A DNA stretch of 64,000 bases from an uncultured Candidatus Melainabacteria bacterium (GCA_934754655.1 CAKVIC010000002.1:1-64000), one strand, 5' to 3'; shown: positions 17,319 to 27,026, counted from the first letter of the stretch. Program-made: numbers and translations. Notes: generated by a model not told the origin, from the sequence alone.

Positions 17319-18171
17319 AATATGCAACCCCTCTTATATAATAAAAAATTGTAGTCATGATTAATCCCAAAATTATGCAATACCAGCCAAAAACTGCTAA
17401 TGAAAATTTTGAAACAAATTTTAAGAAATATTTTATACAAAAATATCCAACAATACCAGAAACAACCGTTCCCGTAATTATAGCAAGCCAATTAAAGCCT
17501 GCAATTTCTTTGAAATTAAACGTTAAAATCGGATAAAACATAGATGCGCCCAAAATTATTGGTATTGATAATAAAAACGAATATCTTGCGACTTTATTGC
17601 GTTCAGCACCTGCAAGCAAACCCGTTGCAATAGTTAATCCAGAACGAGAAAACCCTGGAAGCGCTGCAATTCCTTGCGCAATAGCCATGAGAATTGAGGT
17701 TTTTAAATCCAAATCTTTTTTTTCAGCAATTTTTTTAGAAAAGTTTTCGCTAAATAAAAGTAAAACTCCGGTAAATATTAACAAGATTGAAACAATAATA
17801 GGTTTAAACACTAAAGCTGAAGCCAAATTTTTTAGCGGAAATGCAATTAACACTGTAATAATAGTACCTAAAATAATATAAAGCCCAAGATTAAAGTCTT
17901 GTTTATTATGCTCTTTTTTTGCACATGCCAGATATAAAGCTTTTAGAATTTGCCAAATTTCTTTTCTGAAGAAAATAAAAACAGCAATCAATGTACCCAA
18001 ATGCAACATAATATCTAAAAAAATTTCTTGATTAGATTCTACAGCAAGTTCAATACCATTAATAAGTTTATAAATGTTTGAAGAAAAAACTAGATGTCCA
18101 GAACTTGAAATAGGCAAAAACTCGCTTAACCCTTGAACTATACCCATGAATATTGCTTGAAATAAATCCAT
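17308..18171 (-). CDS. uppP: Undecaprenyl-diphosphatase (BacA type)
   Basis: 287 residues with about eight membrane segments. The catalytic signature GLSEFLPISSSGHLV lies at residues 14-28, and the second motif ALPGFSRSGLTIATGL with its conserved Arg is in the middle. It recycles the C55 lipid carrier by removing a phosphate on the outer face of the membrane, supplying peptidoglycan and O-antigen synthesis. CGGAG before ATG. Lies between queD and deoC with no shared pathway; the cluster seems to be a housekeeping transcript. Confidence 0.97.
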   Translation of the reverse strand: MDLFQAIFMGIVQGLSEFLPISSSGHLVFSSNIYKLINGIELAVESNQEIFLDIMLHLGTLIAVFIFFRKEIWQILKALYLACAKKEHNKQDFNLGLYIILGTIITVLIAFPLKNLASALVFKPIIVSILLIFTGVLLLFSENFSKKIAEKKDLDLKTSILMAIAQGIAALPGFSRSGLTIATGLLAGAERNKVARYSFLLSIPIILGASMFYPILTFNFKEIAGFNWLAIITGTVVSGIVGYFCIKYFLKFVSKFSLAVFGWYCIILGLIMTTIFYYIRGVAYYGA

Positions 18172-18213
18172 AAAATTTTCTCCGTAATTACCCTAAGAAT
18201 TATAAATCAAACA

Positions 18214-18570
18214 TTATTCAAAATAACTACAACAAGAAGTTGAAGTTTCCCAAACAGAAATTTTACTTACGATACTTATTTTTTCTTTAAGTTTTTTATA
18301 AATAAATTGTGAAATTATTTCACTACTTGGACTAATATCTTTAAAATAAGGCAATTCGTTTAAATCTTTATGGTCAAGCAAATCCAAAACAGACTTTAAT
18401 TCTTTTTTTAAAACCTTGTAATCCACAAGAATTTTACTTTCATTTAACGTGTCTCCTGTGACAAAAGCTTCTACAAGCCAGTTATGCCCATGCATATTTT
18501 CACATTCGCCATTATAATTAAGCAGGTGATGAGCCGCCGCAAAATACATTTGTGCTTTCAATTCAAACAT
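18214..18570 (-). CDS. queD: 6-carboxy-tetrahydropterin synthase / 6-pyruvoyl-tetrahydropterin synthase family
   Basis: About 118 residues from ATG at 18570, preceded by GGAGAGAGGA. The zinc ligands are the His in FAAAHHL and the two in MHGHNW; the catalytic Cys precedes them in CENMHGH (C-x3-H-x-H form), with DHKDLNE and VWETSTS also present. The C-x3-H spacing and length match QueD, which makes 6-carboxytetrahydropterin in queuosine synthesis. No other queuosine gene is in the window. A biopterin-type enzyme is less likely. Confidence 0.88.
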   Translation of the reverse strand: MFELKAQMYFAAAHHLLNYNGECENMHGHNWLVEAFVTGDTLNESKILVDYKVLKKELKSVLDLLDHKDLNELPYFKDISPSSEIISQFIYKKLKEKISIVSKISVWETSTSCCSYFE

Positions 18571-18590
18571 AAATCCTCTCTCCAAACATT

Positions 18591-19430
18591 TTATATTTCA
18601 GCGCAAATTTGCGCCAATTTTTTCATGATTTTATCAGTAATAACTTTGATGTAATCCTTGTCAACCATGCCATTAATAATACAATCTGATATTTGATAAG
18701 TTGGTCTTATATATTGTTGCGCGGTTTCATTAACGTTTTTGAACTGTAAATCAGCAGCTTCACCGGTTTTACCACGTAACACCGCGCGTTTGTACCAACG
18801 CTCACGAATCACTTCTAGCGGAGTAAACACGTAAACTTTTACATCCATAATATCGCGTATGCCTTCATTCAAAACATACAAACCTTCTGTTAAAATAACT
18901 TTTGCAGGTTTTTTAATATCACCATCTTTGAATGATTCACAAGTCACAAAATCATATCTAGGAGAAGTAACAGTTTCTAAACTTTTTAATTTTAACAAAT
19001 GCTCTTTCATCAATTCAAGATTAATTGCATCAGGGGTATCAAAGCTAAATCCAGTTTTGAATAATGCATCATAACTTCCAGCGTCTTTAAGCTCCTTTGA
19101 TGTATCTTTGTAATAATCATCTTGTCTTATAACTGTATAAATACCCTCTTTTTTTTCTCTTACTACAGCTTCTATTGTATTATCAACAAAAACTGTCTTA
19201 CCAGAAGCGCTTTCGCCGGTTATACCTATAAGGAAGGTTTTCTTTTTTTCTTGAACTACTTTTCGTGCGATATTCAAAATAAAATCATCTGCGACCTTCA
19301 AAAACAAAGGTTGAGCTTCTTTTTTATCTTCTTCAAGAATTTCCTTCAAAGCCTCTACAATAGCGGTTATAAGTTCCATATCAAGTCTGCTTGAATAAAA
19401 ATTATAATTTGTTAACTCAAAACTTCCCAT
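18591..19430 (-). CDS. Uridine kinase / phosphoribulokinase-family P-loop kinase
   Basis: About 279 residues from ATG at 19430 (GGTGG six nt upstream; another ATG lies two codons earlier). Walker A is GITGESASGKT (about residues 69-79), followed by IRQDDYYKD, FDTPDAINL and ILTEGLYVLNE, the order seen in uridine kinases. The protein is longer than E. coli Udk, with about 65 extra N-terminal helical residues, so the substrate may differ from uridine. First gene of a minus-strand run leading to queD, uppP and deoC; together with deoC, a nucleoside-salvage role is plausible but unproven. Confidence 0.8.
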   Translation of the reverse strand: MGSFELTNYNFYSSRLDMELITAIVEALKEILEEDKKEAQPLFLKVADDFILNIARKVVQEKKKTFLIGITGESASGKTVFVDNTIEAVVREKKEGIYTVIRQDDYYKDTSKELKDAGSYDALFKTGFSFDTPDAINLELMKEHLLKLKSLETVTSPRYDFVTCESFKDGDIKKPAKVILTEGLYVLNEGIRDIMDVKVYVFTPLEVIRERWYKRAVLRGKTGEAADLQFKNVNETAQQYIRPTYQISDCIINGMVDKDYIKVITDKIMKKLAQICAEI

Positions 19431-19650
19431 TATCATCCACCCTTAGTTCATAATAACTATTGTATAGTAAATATTAAAAAAAAGCTCGCTTTTTTATAAA
19501 TATTGTAAAAAAAGTTTACTTTTAGAAAATTAAAATTTTTACTTCCTCTCATTATAAAATACTGCTTTTATATGATATTTGCCATAATAACATTGTAACA
19601 AGTAGATTTTTTGTTATATTTAAGTTAAACTTTTCTCGGAGACAATTATC

Positions 19651-21168
19651 ATGACTTTTTTATATATTTACATAACAATCTTCACAATTTATTTTATCAT
19701 ATTATCAGTAGTTTCTTTAAAACCTATCCACAAAATCCGCGATAGATACACTTCTAAAGATTCAAATCTTTGTGTTGTTGTTTATGCTACAGGAAAGGCT
19801 TTAAAGCTTGAAAATTTATTAAAACAATTAAAAGAACAGGATTATCCTAAAAATTGTTACTCAATTTATGCAATTTTAGATAAGTGCGAAGATGTTTCTG
19901 AAGTTACGCTTCAAAGTGATTTGAACGTGAATGTTGTCAATGTAAACAATTTGGAGCCAATCGGTAAAAGCCAAGCGTACTCAATTATTGCAGAAAAATT
20001 ACATGATGTTGCAGCACTTGATGCGTATGTATTTTTAGATGCTGACAATTATGTTGATTCAGATTTTTTGAAAAATATAAATTTTTACCTAACAAAATAC
20101 TCGGTGTTTATCCCGATGATAAATTATTTTGCACAAAATGAAGAAGCTTCTTTTTGGAATAATGTAAAATCTGTTTATCATAGATATTGTAATAAATTTA
20201 TTGCATTATCTAGAACTCGTTTAGGCTTAACAAATATTATCAATACAGATTCTTTTATCATAAAAAAAGATTTGCTAAACAAAATTGCAAATTTTGATTT
20301 CCGAGATTTGATTGCAGAATTAAATTATACATTAAAACTTGCGCAAGAAAATGAAATTGTTGCATACGTTGATGATTTAATGGTTTATAAATCAGTTTCT
20401 GACTTCAAATTTAGAATTCCGTCTTTATCAAAAAGGTTTGAAATTTTTAGAAATTATATTTTTAAACCACAAAATTGGATATCGCGCGAATTTATATTCT
20501 CATTCATTGCTCCTAATTGGTTAGTTTGTTTACTTTCTTATGCAATTATATATACGCATTTTAGCAAATATGGTTTTTGGATAAAACATATTGATGCCTC
20601 TACTGTGTTAATCACTTTTGTTACGCTTGTTATAGCATTTTGCATGAGTTTATTCAGCGTCAAACTTTATCCTAAAGAATTTATACACTTATTTATGTAT
20701 CCGCTAAATTCAATATGGCGCATGACGTATAATTTGCCACCTATTCGAGGAATAAGGAATATTATAAAAAATACAACACGAAAACATGTTATTGAAACAA
20801 TGACTGTCAAAGCATTTATATCAGACGGCAAAAACGATTATCCTTGCCAATTAAATTTTGTATCTGATGATGGATTGGCAAAAGTAACTTTTATAAACAA
20901 TGGTAAAAGCTATACAACAAAAAATAATCACTTGCGCATGATTGATGCGGTTAGAGAATTAACAACCAAAATGGCTGATTATGGCATGGTACTTAAGGTT
21001 TGCCAATGTTGTAAATATTTTGTGCCATTGGTTGACGGCTCTACAAATATGGTAAAAGGTTGTTGCAATTGCCAATTCAAAGGTCGCGTTCAAGGAGATA
21101 TCATTCCGACCTTGATTTGGAATACTTGCCCTAATTTTGAAGAACACAATGTTGTAAATTTGTTTTAA
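19651..21168 (+). CDS. Family 2 glycosyltransferase with C-terminal Cys cluster
   Basis: 505 residues. An N-terminal membrane helix (LYIYITIFTIYFIILSVVSL) is followed by a GT-A domain: CVVVYATGKALKLENLLKQL, then VFLDADNYVDSDF (the DxD metal motif at about residues 130-134), and a pair of membrane helices near residues 290-350. The last 100 residues are unusual: CQCCKYFVP, GCCNCQF and a final NTCPNF give seven Cys in zinc-ribbon-like pairs. GGAG before ATG. It probably acts at the cytoplasmic membrane in polysaccharide assembly; the sugar is unknown. Confidence 0.8.
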   Translation: MTFLYIYITIFTIYFIILSVVSLKPIHKIRDRYTSKDSNLCVVVYATGKALKLENLLKQLKEQDYPKNCYSIYAILDKCEDVSEVTLQSDLNVNVVNVNNLEPIGKSQAYSIIAEKLHDVAALDAYVFLDADNYVDSDFLKNINFYLTKYSVFIPMINYFAQNEEASFWNNVKSVYHRYCNKFIALSRTRLGLTNIINTDSFIIKKDLLNKIANFDFRDLIAELNYTLKLAQENEIVAYVDDLMVYKSVSDFKFRIPSLSKRFEIFRNYIFKPQNWISREFIFSFIAPNWLVCLLSYAIIYTHFSKYGFWIKHIDASTVLITFVTLVIAFCMSLFSVKLYPKEFIHLFMYPLNSIWRMTYNLPPIRGIRNIIKNTTRKHVIETMTVKAFISDGKNDYPCQLNFVSDDGLAKVTFINNGKSYTTKNNHLRMIDAVRELTTKMADYGMVLKVCQCCKYFVPLVDGSTNMVKGCCNCQFKGRVQGDIIPTLIWNTCPNFEEHNVVNLF

Positions 21169-21171
21169 GTT

Positions 21172-21201
21172 TTGGACAAGATTTTTTATAAATAGTATAA
21201 T
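21172..21201 (+). promoter_or_regulatory. Promoter of the 384-aa secreted-protein gene, leaderless layout
   Basis: -35 TTGGAC (21172-21177), 18-nt spacer, -10 TATAAT (21196-21201), then 6 nt to the ATG at 21208. Confidence 0.65.
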
Positions 21202-21207
21202 TGTGTT

Positions 21208-22362
21208 ATGAAAAAGCTTTTATCATTAATTATATTAACTATGTTTATATCTCAACCACTAGTTTTTAGCGCTGGTGATGTTTTTAATGGACAAGTCGAA
21301 TATGATGACAAGTATTTTGGACTTGATGAAAAACTTTATACCGGAAAAACTGAAACATTAGAAAAAAAAGATACAATTGAAATGACCGTTTCTCAAGTTA
21401 TTGACGGAAGTTTTTCGTTTGAAGGAGATGAATTTTTTGCAGAAGTTACCGGAGATGTTTTGGGAGATAAAGGAATTATTATCCCTAAAGGAACAGTAGC
21501 ACATGGTACAATAAAACAAACAGCTTCAGCTAAAAGGCTTGGACGTGATGGTTATATTGATTTGAGTTTTGATTATTTAGTGACACCAGACGGAAGAGAG
21601 ATTCCAATTGAAGGTAAAATGTCTACCAAATTACACCCGATAAAAGCAGCCGCAAAAATTGTTGCAACAGATGTTGGCTATACTGCTGCCGGCGGAGTTT
21701 TAGGCGGAGTATTCGCAGCTCAAGCCTTGGGGATTGAAGCTGCGATTGCATCTCAAGGCTATACGGTTGCAGGCGGTGCTGCAATCGGTGGAGCTGTCGG
21801 GTTAGGGATGGCTTTGTATAGAAAAGGAAAGGACGTTTTAATTGCTCCAGGAGATGAAATAAAAGTAAGAGTTTTATCAAGCGTAAATTTGCCTGTTTAT
21901 AAAGAAGATGCCTTAAAACAACAAGAGGAAAAATATCCGGGGCTTGATATAAGAATTGCAAATATTTTTTATGATAAAGACCCCTTTGGCGAAGTTAACA
22001 CGATTACTTTATCTTTATCAATTTCAAATATGTCAGACAAAAGTTTTGCAGGCATGGACTTAGCGCTTGTAAATGATTACAATTCTGTATTTAACCCATC
22101 GATTTTTGGTGATACAAAATTATTGTTTACACAATTTAAACCAGGCGATAGACAAGCTGGAAAAATTTCTTTTGCAGTGAATAATGTAAAACATTCTTTT
22201 TGGCTAGTTGTAAATGATAGAGCGACAAACAAGCCTATTGCAAAAATTTCTTTAGATAATGCATACAAAAATGTTTCTGAAGATGTAAAAAAAAGAAATA
22301 ATAAAATTAAAAAACCTAAAAAGAATTATTATAAAGAAGATGACCCTTTTGATATAAAGTGA
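21208..22362 (+). CDS. Secreted protein of unknown function, 384 aa
   Basis: A signal peptide is clear (MKKLLSLIILTMFISQPLVFSA). The mature part has a beta-rich domain (VIDGSFSFEGDEFFAEVTGD; IIIPKGTVAHGTIKQ) reminiscent of the IPKGT segment in VirB10/TrbI-like folds; then a glycine-rich hydrophobic stretch (residues about 155-205, GGVLGGVFAAQALG and AAIGGAVGLGMAL), which looks like a glycine zipper; then a second beta domain; and a basic tail. It may be an envelope protein. No homologue is recognised. It overlaps nothing; the aminotransferase gene follows 8 bp later. Confidence 0.8.
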   Translation: MKKLLSLIILTMFISQPLVFSAGDVFNGQVEYDDKYFGLDEKLYTGKTETLEKKDTIEMTVSQVIDGSFSFEGDEFFAEVTGDVLGDKGIIIPKGTVAHGTIKQTASAKRLGRDGYIDLSFDYLVTPDGREIPIEGKMSTKLHPIKAAAKIVATDVGYTAAGGVLGGVFAAQALGIEAAIASQGYTVAGGAAIGGAVGLGMALYRKGKDVLIAPGDEIKVRVLSSVNLPVYKEDALKQQEEKYPGLDIRIANIFYDKDPFGEVNTITLSLSISNMSDKSFAGMDLALVNDYNSVFNPSIFGDTKLLFTQFKPGDRQAGKISFAVNNVKHSFWLVVNDRATNKPIAKISLDNAYKNVSEDVKKRNNKIKKPKKNYYKEDDPFDIK

Positions 22363-22370
22363 ACTAATAA

Positions 22371-23483
22371 ATGAGAATTGATAATTTTAAATTAGAAGAG
22401 TGGATGAATTTTTATTCATCGGGCGCAAAATACGACTTAACCTCTACTTGCATAGCCCCTTTGAGTATAAAAGAGCTTTTAACATTAATCAAGTTTAATG
22501 GCATGGTCGAGGTTTTTGATGAAAAGCTCGATTATGGCGAAATTACGGGTTCAGTCCGTTTAAAAAAAGCCATTAGCGCGCTTTATACAAATATTAATCT
22601 TGAAAATATTACAGTGACCCATGGAGCAATTGGCGCAAATCAATTGGTATTTGAATCTTTGCTAGAAAAAGGTGACGAGGTTTTGTCGATTGTTCCAACT
22701 TACCAACAGCACTATTCAATTCCCAAAGCACTTGGTGCTAATGTTAATTTATTGTTTTTAAGAGAAGAAAATAAGTGGTTGCCGAACCTGCGTGAACTTG
22801 AAAATTCAATTACAAGTAAAACAAAATTAATATGCTTAAATAACCCGAATAATCCAACAGGAAGTGTTATTCCGGATGATATGCTTGAAAGAATTGTTGA
22901 AATTGCAAAATCTCGTAATGCTTGGATTTTATCCGATGAAGTTTATAGAGGTTTGAATATGGTCGGAAATCCTTATTCAAAATCAATTGCTGATTTATAT
23001 GACAAAGGAATTTCTGTAGGAAGCATGTCCAAAGCGTATTCTCTTGCAGGATTAAGAGTTGGTTGGGTTTGCGCTAGAGAAGATTTGATTGCAGAAATTA
23101 ATAAACACCGTCAGTATAATACAATAAGTGTAAGCATTTTAGATGATTATTTTTCAGCCTTGGCACTTGAAAACCATGTCTGCATTTTAAATCGTAATTT
23201 AAAAATAATGAAAACCGGCATGGAGATTTTAAATAATTGGCTCAATGATGAAATTTATGTTAAAACCAATTTACCACAAGGCGGAACAACAGCTCTTCTA
23301 CGATACAAAAAAGATATTCCATCAAGAGTTTTGTGTAAAGAACTTTATCAAAAAAGCGATGTAGCGATATTACCTGCTGAAACAATGGAAATGGAAGGGT
23401 TTGTACGAGTTGGCTTTTGCGTACAACCAGAAGTTTTAGAACATGGGCTGAAGGAATTTTCAAAGATTTTGCGTAAAATGTAA
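22371..23483 (+). CDS. Class I/II PLP-dependent aminotransferase
   Basis: 370 residues. The fold-type I landmarks are all visible: GAIGANQLVFESL, LNNPNNPTGSVI, SDEVYRGL (Asp that pairs with PLP), SMSKAYSLAGLRVGW (PLP lysine in SMSKAY), and a C-terminal FVRVGF with the substrate-binding Arg. The amino donor and product cannot be told. It lies 8 bp after the secreted-protein gene on the same strand and is probably cotranscribed. No clear Shine-Dalgarno precedes ATG. Confidence 0.92.
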   Translation: MRIDNFKLEEWMNFYSSGAKYDLTSTCIAPLSIKELLTLIKFNGMVEVFDEKLDYGEITGSVRLKKAISALYTNINLENITVTHGAIGANQLVFESLLEKGDEVLSIVPTYQQHYSIPKALGANVNLLFLREENKWLPNLRELENSITSKTKLICLNNPNNPTGSVIPDDMLERIVEIAKSRNAWILSDEVYRGLNMVGNPYSKSIADLYDKGISVGSMSKAYSLAGLRVGWVCAREDLIAEINKHRQYNTISVSILDDYFSALALENHVCILNRNLKIMKTGMEILNNWLNDEIYVKTNLPQGGTTALLRYKKDIPSRVLCKELYQKSDVAILPAETMEMEGFVRVGFCVQPEVLEHGLKEFSKILRKM

Positions 23484-23527
23484 AATGAACTCAAAATATG
23501 TTATAATTGATAAAAAAGGTATTATTG

Positions 23528-24367
23528 CTAATCTTCTTGAATTTCATTTAGCTTTTGATAAATGGTTGAATTAAGTAAATAAAGAAAATCAATTTTGAGA
23601 TTTTGCGCAAAATTTTCAATGTCTTTATTTTCTGGAATCAATTTGTAATCCAAAACATACCAGTCATTTTTTGCCCATATTAAATTTGAAGTTAAAAACC
23701 CTATAAAATCGGCTTTTTCGTCTGATAATAAAATATTCAATTTTGTTTTGTATAAATTTAACCTATCCTCTTGAACTTCCGTCAAATTAACTGATAATGG
23801 TTCAAAAAATAAATTTTTTCCATCCCATAAAGAAGTTATTGAAAATTTTTCACCTTCTAAAAATTCTTCTAAAAAAATTATGCTGTCTTGATTTTCAACT
23901 GTAAGAATATTTTTTTGAATCAACAATTCTTCCATATTTCTGATAATTTTTTCATTTTGGTTTGATTTTTTTAAATCAGATTTTATTAAAGTTGGAAATG
24001 TAGTTGGTACCTTTATCGTTTGTGGTACATTTATTGAATAATATGCTAAAAGCTTTTTCAATATTAAACGTGAATTTTCAAGATTGTACCATTTTTGATT
24101 TGCGCAAATTACGTTTAAATAATTTTTTTTGAAAATTCTTGCAATGTCTTGCTGTACCAAATTTTTGTCCGTAACAATTATAATATCAACTTTTAAAATT
24201 TTTGATTTATTTACTAAATCATTGATATCTAAATAATCAATATTAGGAATTTTTTCAATAGTAGTTGATTTTGACGCTGTAAAAACCTTATCTAAAAATC
24301 TAGATTTTTTTATTAAGTTATAGAACGCAATATTTTGTGCGCCATCTCCAACTAACAATATATTCAA
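23528..24367 (-). CDS. Divergent PurD-like protein (phosphoribosylamine-glycine ligase fold)
   Basis: About 279 residues if the TTG at 24367 is the start; it has AAAGGA nine nt upstream and gives an N-terminus, MNILLVGDGAQNIAF, that lines up with PurD (the frame is open 21 codons further into the upstream gene). Parallels with PurD follow in order: KVDIIIVTDKNLVQQDIA, FPTLIKSDLKK and IFLEEFLEGEKFSITSLWDG. It is far shorter than PurD (about 420), and the glycine-rich ATP loop (GLAAGKGV) is missing. Probably a paralogue with lost or altered catalysis. Follows the histidine-phosphatase-like gene by 16 bp. Confidence 0.6.
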   Translation of the reverse strand: MNILLVGDGAQNIAFYNLIKKSRFLDKVFTASKSTTIEKIPNIDYLDINDLVNKSKILKVDIIIVTDKNLVQQDIARIFKKNYLNVICANQKWYNLENSRLILKKLLAYYSINVPQTIKVPTTFPTLIKSDLKKSNQNEKIIRNMEELLIQKNILTVENQDSIIFLEEFLEGEKFSITSLWDGKNLFFEPLSVNLTEVQEDRLNLYKTKLNILLSDEKADFIGFLTSNLIWAKNDWYVLDYKLIPENKDIENFAQNLKIDFLYLLNSTIYQKLNEIQED

Positions 24368-24383
24368 ATCCAAAATTCCTTTA

Positions 24384-24980
24384 TTATAATGGTTTACAGT
24401 CTGAATAAATAACGCTTGACCAATTTTCAAAATAACTAATTTGAGTAAGTGAACCGGTTTTTATTAAAATTTTGTGCTGATTTTCCGGTGCTAAATCTAA
24501 AACTCGCGCTAATTCAGATTGAATAACTTCAGGCGTTGTTACAACTATAATTCTATTTCCAGCATTTTCCTCGATAAGCTTATCAATCATTTTAGATACG
24601 CGCTTGTTAAAATGCTTAAGCGTTTCACCATTTTTCGGAGTTTTTGTAAGAATACTTACACCTTGTTCTTCAAATAAATCTGGATACAATTGACCTTGCC
24701 ATTCACCATGATTTCTACCTAACAAATCAATAGGAATAGGTTTTTTCTTAAACATTTTGGCAATAATATGCGCTGATTGTGTACAACTTGCATAAGGACT
24801 TGTGTAAATACTATCATAAGCAACTTCTCGCGAAGCAAGATGTTTGCAAACTTTTTCAATTTCTTCTTGTCCAATATCATTGATTTTAGGATATTTAATA
24901 GAATCTGACACAACACCATTAATGCTGTTTACTGTTGCTCCATGTGTTATGAATGTTATTTTACAAATACGCTTGAACAT
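24384..24980 (-). CDS. Histidine-phosphatase-superfamily protein, probably not a standard phosphatase
   Basis: 198 residues with the fold of phosphoglycerate-mutase-like proteins: FITHGATVNSINGVVSD at the N-terminus, YDSIYTSPYASCTQSAHIIA, GRNHGEWQGQL and NRIIVVTTPEVIQSELARVL. The catalytic RHG motif reads THG (Arg lost, His13 kept), the second Arg site is SPYASCTQ, and the second catalytic His (usually VSHG) reads VTTP. Three of the four signature residues are therefore changed. Either a pseudo-enzyme with a regulatory role or a decaying gene. First of two genes with the PurD-like protein. Confidence 0.7.
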   Translation of the reverse strand: MFKRICKITFITHGATVNSINGVVSDSIKYPKINDIGQEEIEKVCKHLASREVAYDSIYTSPYASCTQSAHIIAKMFKKKPIPIDLLGRNHGEWQGQLYPDLFEEQGVSILTKTPKNGETLKHFNKRVSKMIDKLIEENAGNRIIVVTTPEVIQSELARVLDLAPENQHKILIKTGSLTQISYFENWSSVIYSDCKPL

Positions 24981-25190
24981 TTTATACCTCTAATTTATTA
25001 TAGCATGTTTTTTTAACTTACAACACTTTTTAAATTTCATTGGGCTTATTGAAATTTCACAGATTTTTTAATATAAGATTAAAAAAATTATATTTTTTCT
25101 ACATCCATTATTAATACTGTATTTAAAGGATTTAAAACTTATAAAAATATAGTTTAATTAAATAGACATAGTATAATCTCGGAGATAATA

Positions 25191-25955
25191 ATGGATATAT
25201 TTGCAGTAATAGGTATGTTTTTGGGAATCGGTTTGATTCTTTTGGGTCAAGCCCTTGAAGGTGGTAATATTGGACAACTTCTTCAAATTACTGCTGCATT
25301 TATCGTACTTGGTGGTACAACCGGTGCGATTGTGTTAAGTTTTCCAATGCCTTATATAAAAAACGCTTTGTCAATGTTACATAATGTGTTTTTCCCGCCA
25401 ACAACCAATTTTGAAACATTGATTACTGAAATTGGCGGATTTGCGACAAAAGCCAGAAAAGAAGGTATTATTGCATTAGAAAAAGAAGCAAATAAGGCAT
25501 CAGATGGGTTGCTAACATTAGGTTTAGGCGCTGTTGCCGACGGCACTGACCCGACTTTAGTTAGAGAAATGATGGAAAATCAGGTTGAACAGCTTGAAGC
25601 AAAAGTTAATAGTGCCGCAAAAGTTTTTGAATCTTTTGGTGGTTATTCTCCAACTCTTGGTATCATTGGTGCTGTAATGGGTTTGATTCAAGTTATGCAA
25701 AACCTTTCTGACCCATCAAAACTTGGCGCAGGTATTGCAGTTGCATTCGTTGCAACAATTTATGGGTTGTTTGCAGCAAACTTGGTTATGATTCCTTTAG
25801 GTACAAGAATAAAATTTATTTATCAAAAAGTTTATTTATATAAAAACATGATTATTGAGGGAGTTTTATCAATCCAAGCCGGTGAAAGTCCTGTTCTTAT
25901 TGAAAGAAAGCTCCGCTCATTTATCCTTGAAGATAATAACAAAGGTAATGAATAG
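25191..25955 (+). CDS. motA: Flagellar motor stator protein MotA
   Basis: 254 residues with four membrane segments (residues about 1-20, 30-52, 148-170 and 180-205). The cytoplasmic loop contains KARKEGIIALEKE, which holds the conserved Arg and Glu that face FliG, and the prolines next to the channel are in YSPTLGIIGAVMG and MIPLG. MotA and MotB form the proton- or sodium-driven stator. CGGAG before ATG. The motB start follows immediately after the stop, so the pair is an operon. Confidence 0.96.
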   Translation: MDIFAVIGMFLGIGLILLGQALEGGNIGQLLQITAAFIVLGGTTGAIVLSFPMPYIKNALSMLHNVFFPPTTNFETLITEIGGFATKARKEGIIALEKEANKASDGLLTLGLGAVADGTDPTLVREMMENQVEQLEAKVNSAAKVFESFGGYSPTLGIIGAVMGLIQVMQNLSDPSKLGAGIAVAFVATIYGLFAANLVMIPLGTRIKFIYQKVYLYKNMIIEGVLSIQAGESPVLIERKLRSFILEDNNKGNE

Positions 25956-27026
25956 ATGGCTAAAAAGAAAAAAGAAGAAGATCACGAAAACCTTGAGCGC
26001 TGGCTTGTTTCATACGGAGATTTTATCACCTTGTTGTTTGCAACATTTGTTGTATTGTACGCACTTGCGCAAGTTGATGCTTCAGATTTTGCAAAATTAG
26101 AAGAATCTTTGAAAAACGCATTTAGCCAAAATACTTTGCTTGAAGGACAAGAATCGATTTTAGATAGCAACGATTCACTTTTTGACCAACAAAAAGCAAA
26201 CTCTTTTATTCCGTCTTTAATGGTAGAATATATTAGCCCAAAATATGAAGAAGATTCGTTTAAAGAAATTGATGAATCAATAAAAGAACTTGAAAAATTA
26301 GGCGAATTAGCCGGAATATCTTCAAAAATTACAGATAAAGGTTTATTGTTAACTTTTGATGATAGTTATTTATTTGCACCTGCCTCTGCGTATCTAGATA
26401 GCAAGGCGCGAAAGATTCTTGATAAAGTTGGGGTTTTAATTTGTAAAAAATTCGTATTACACAATATGCTTGTAGAAGGTCATACTGATAGTTTGAAAAT
26501 CAGCAGTAATATTTATCCGTCAAACTGGGAATTGTCAGGCGCACGCGCATCTTCTGTCGTAAGGTATTTGATAAATCGATTTCAGTTTTCGCCATCTTTA
26601 TTTTCTGCAATCGGTTATGCTGATACTCGTCCTGCTGAAAATGCAATTTCACCTAATGATCCTAAAAACAGACGTGTCGAAATCTTAATCTTGAAAAATA
26701 AATATAAAAACACCTATGGGCCAAGAAATGATTTATCATTAAATCTTTCTAAATCTCAACAAGATGCAATACAAAAACGTAGAGCAAAAATTATTGAGCA
26801 AGTTGAGGGTGATTCTTTATCACCTGCTGCAAAACAACTTTTAGAAGAAAATAAAAAGAAAATTGAAAAACAAAAGAAAGAAAAATTATCAAAGAAAAAT
26901 ATGGAACTGTATGTCAATATTAGCGAACCGGAAAAATTAAATTCTGAGGATGGCATGCCAACTGTTGAACGCAAAGTTATAAAATTAAATTCAAATATCC
27001 CAGAAGATGAGGATTTTGGTATATGA
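25956..27026 (+). CDS. motB: Flagellar motor stator protein MotB
   Basis: 356 residues. The single membrane helix begins with WLVSYGDFITLLFATFVVLYA, where Asp22 is the ion-binding residue. A plug-like linker and the peptidoglycan-binding OmpA domain follow (LVEGHTDSLKI; NWELSGARASSVVRYL; GYADTRPAE; NRRVEILIL). An unusual 100-residue charged tail after the OmpA domain (rich in K and E; KKKIEKQKKEKLSKKN) is not part of the family core. The ATG directly follows the motA stop. Confidence 0.95.
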   Translation: MAKKKKEEDHENLERWLVSYGDFITLLFATFVVLYALAQVDASDFAKLEESLKNAFSQNTLLEGQESILDSNDSLFDQQKANSFIPSLMVEYISPKYEEDSFKEIDESIKELEKLGELAGISSKITDKGLLLTFDDSYLFAPASAYLDSKARKILDKVGVLICKKFVLHNMLVEGHTDSLKISSNIYPSNWELSGARASSVVRYLINRFQFSPSLFSAIGYADTRPAENAISPNDPKNRRVEILILKNKYKNTYGPRNDLSLNLSKSQQDAIQKRRAKIIEQVEGDSLSPAAKQLLEENKKKIEKQKKEKLSKKNMELYVNISEPEKLNSEDGMPTVERKVIKLNSNIPEDEDFGI

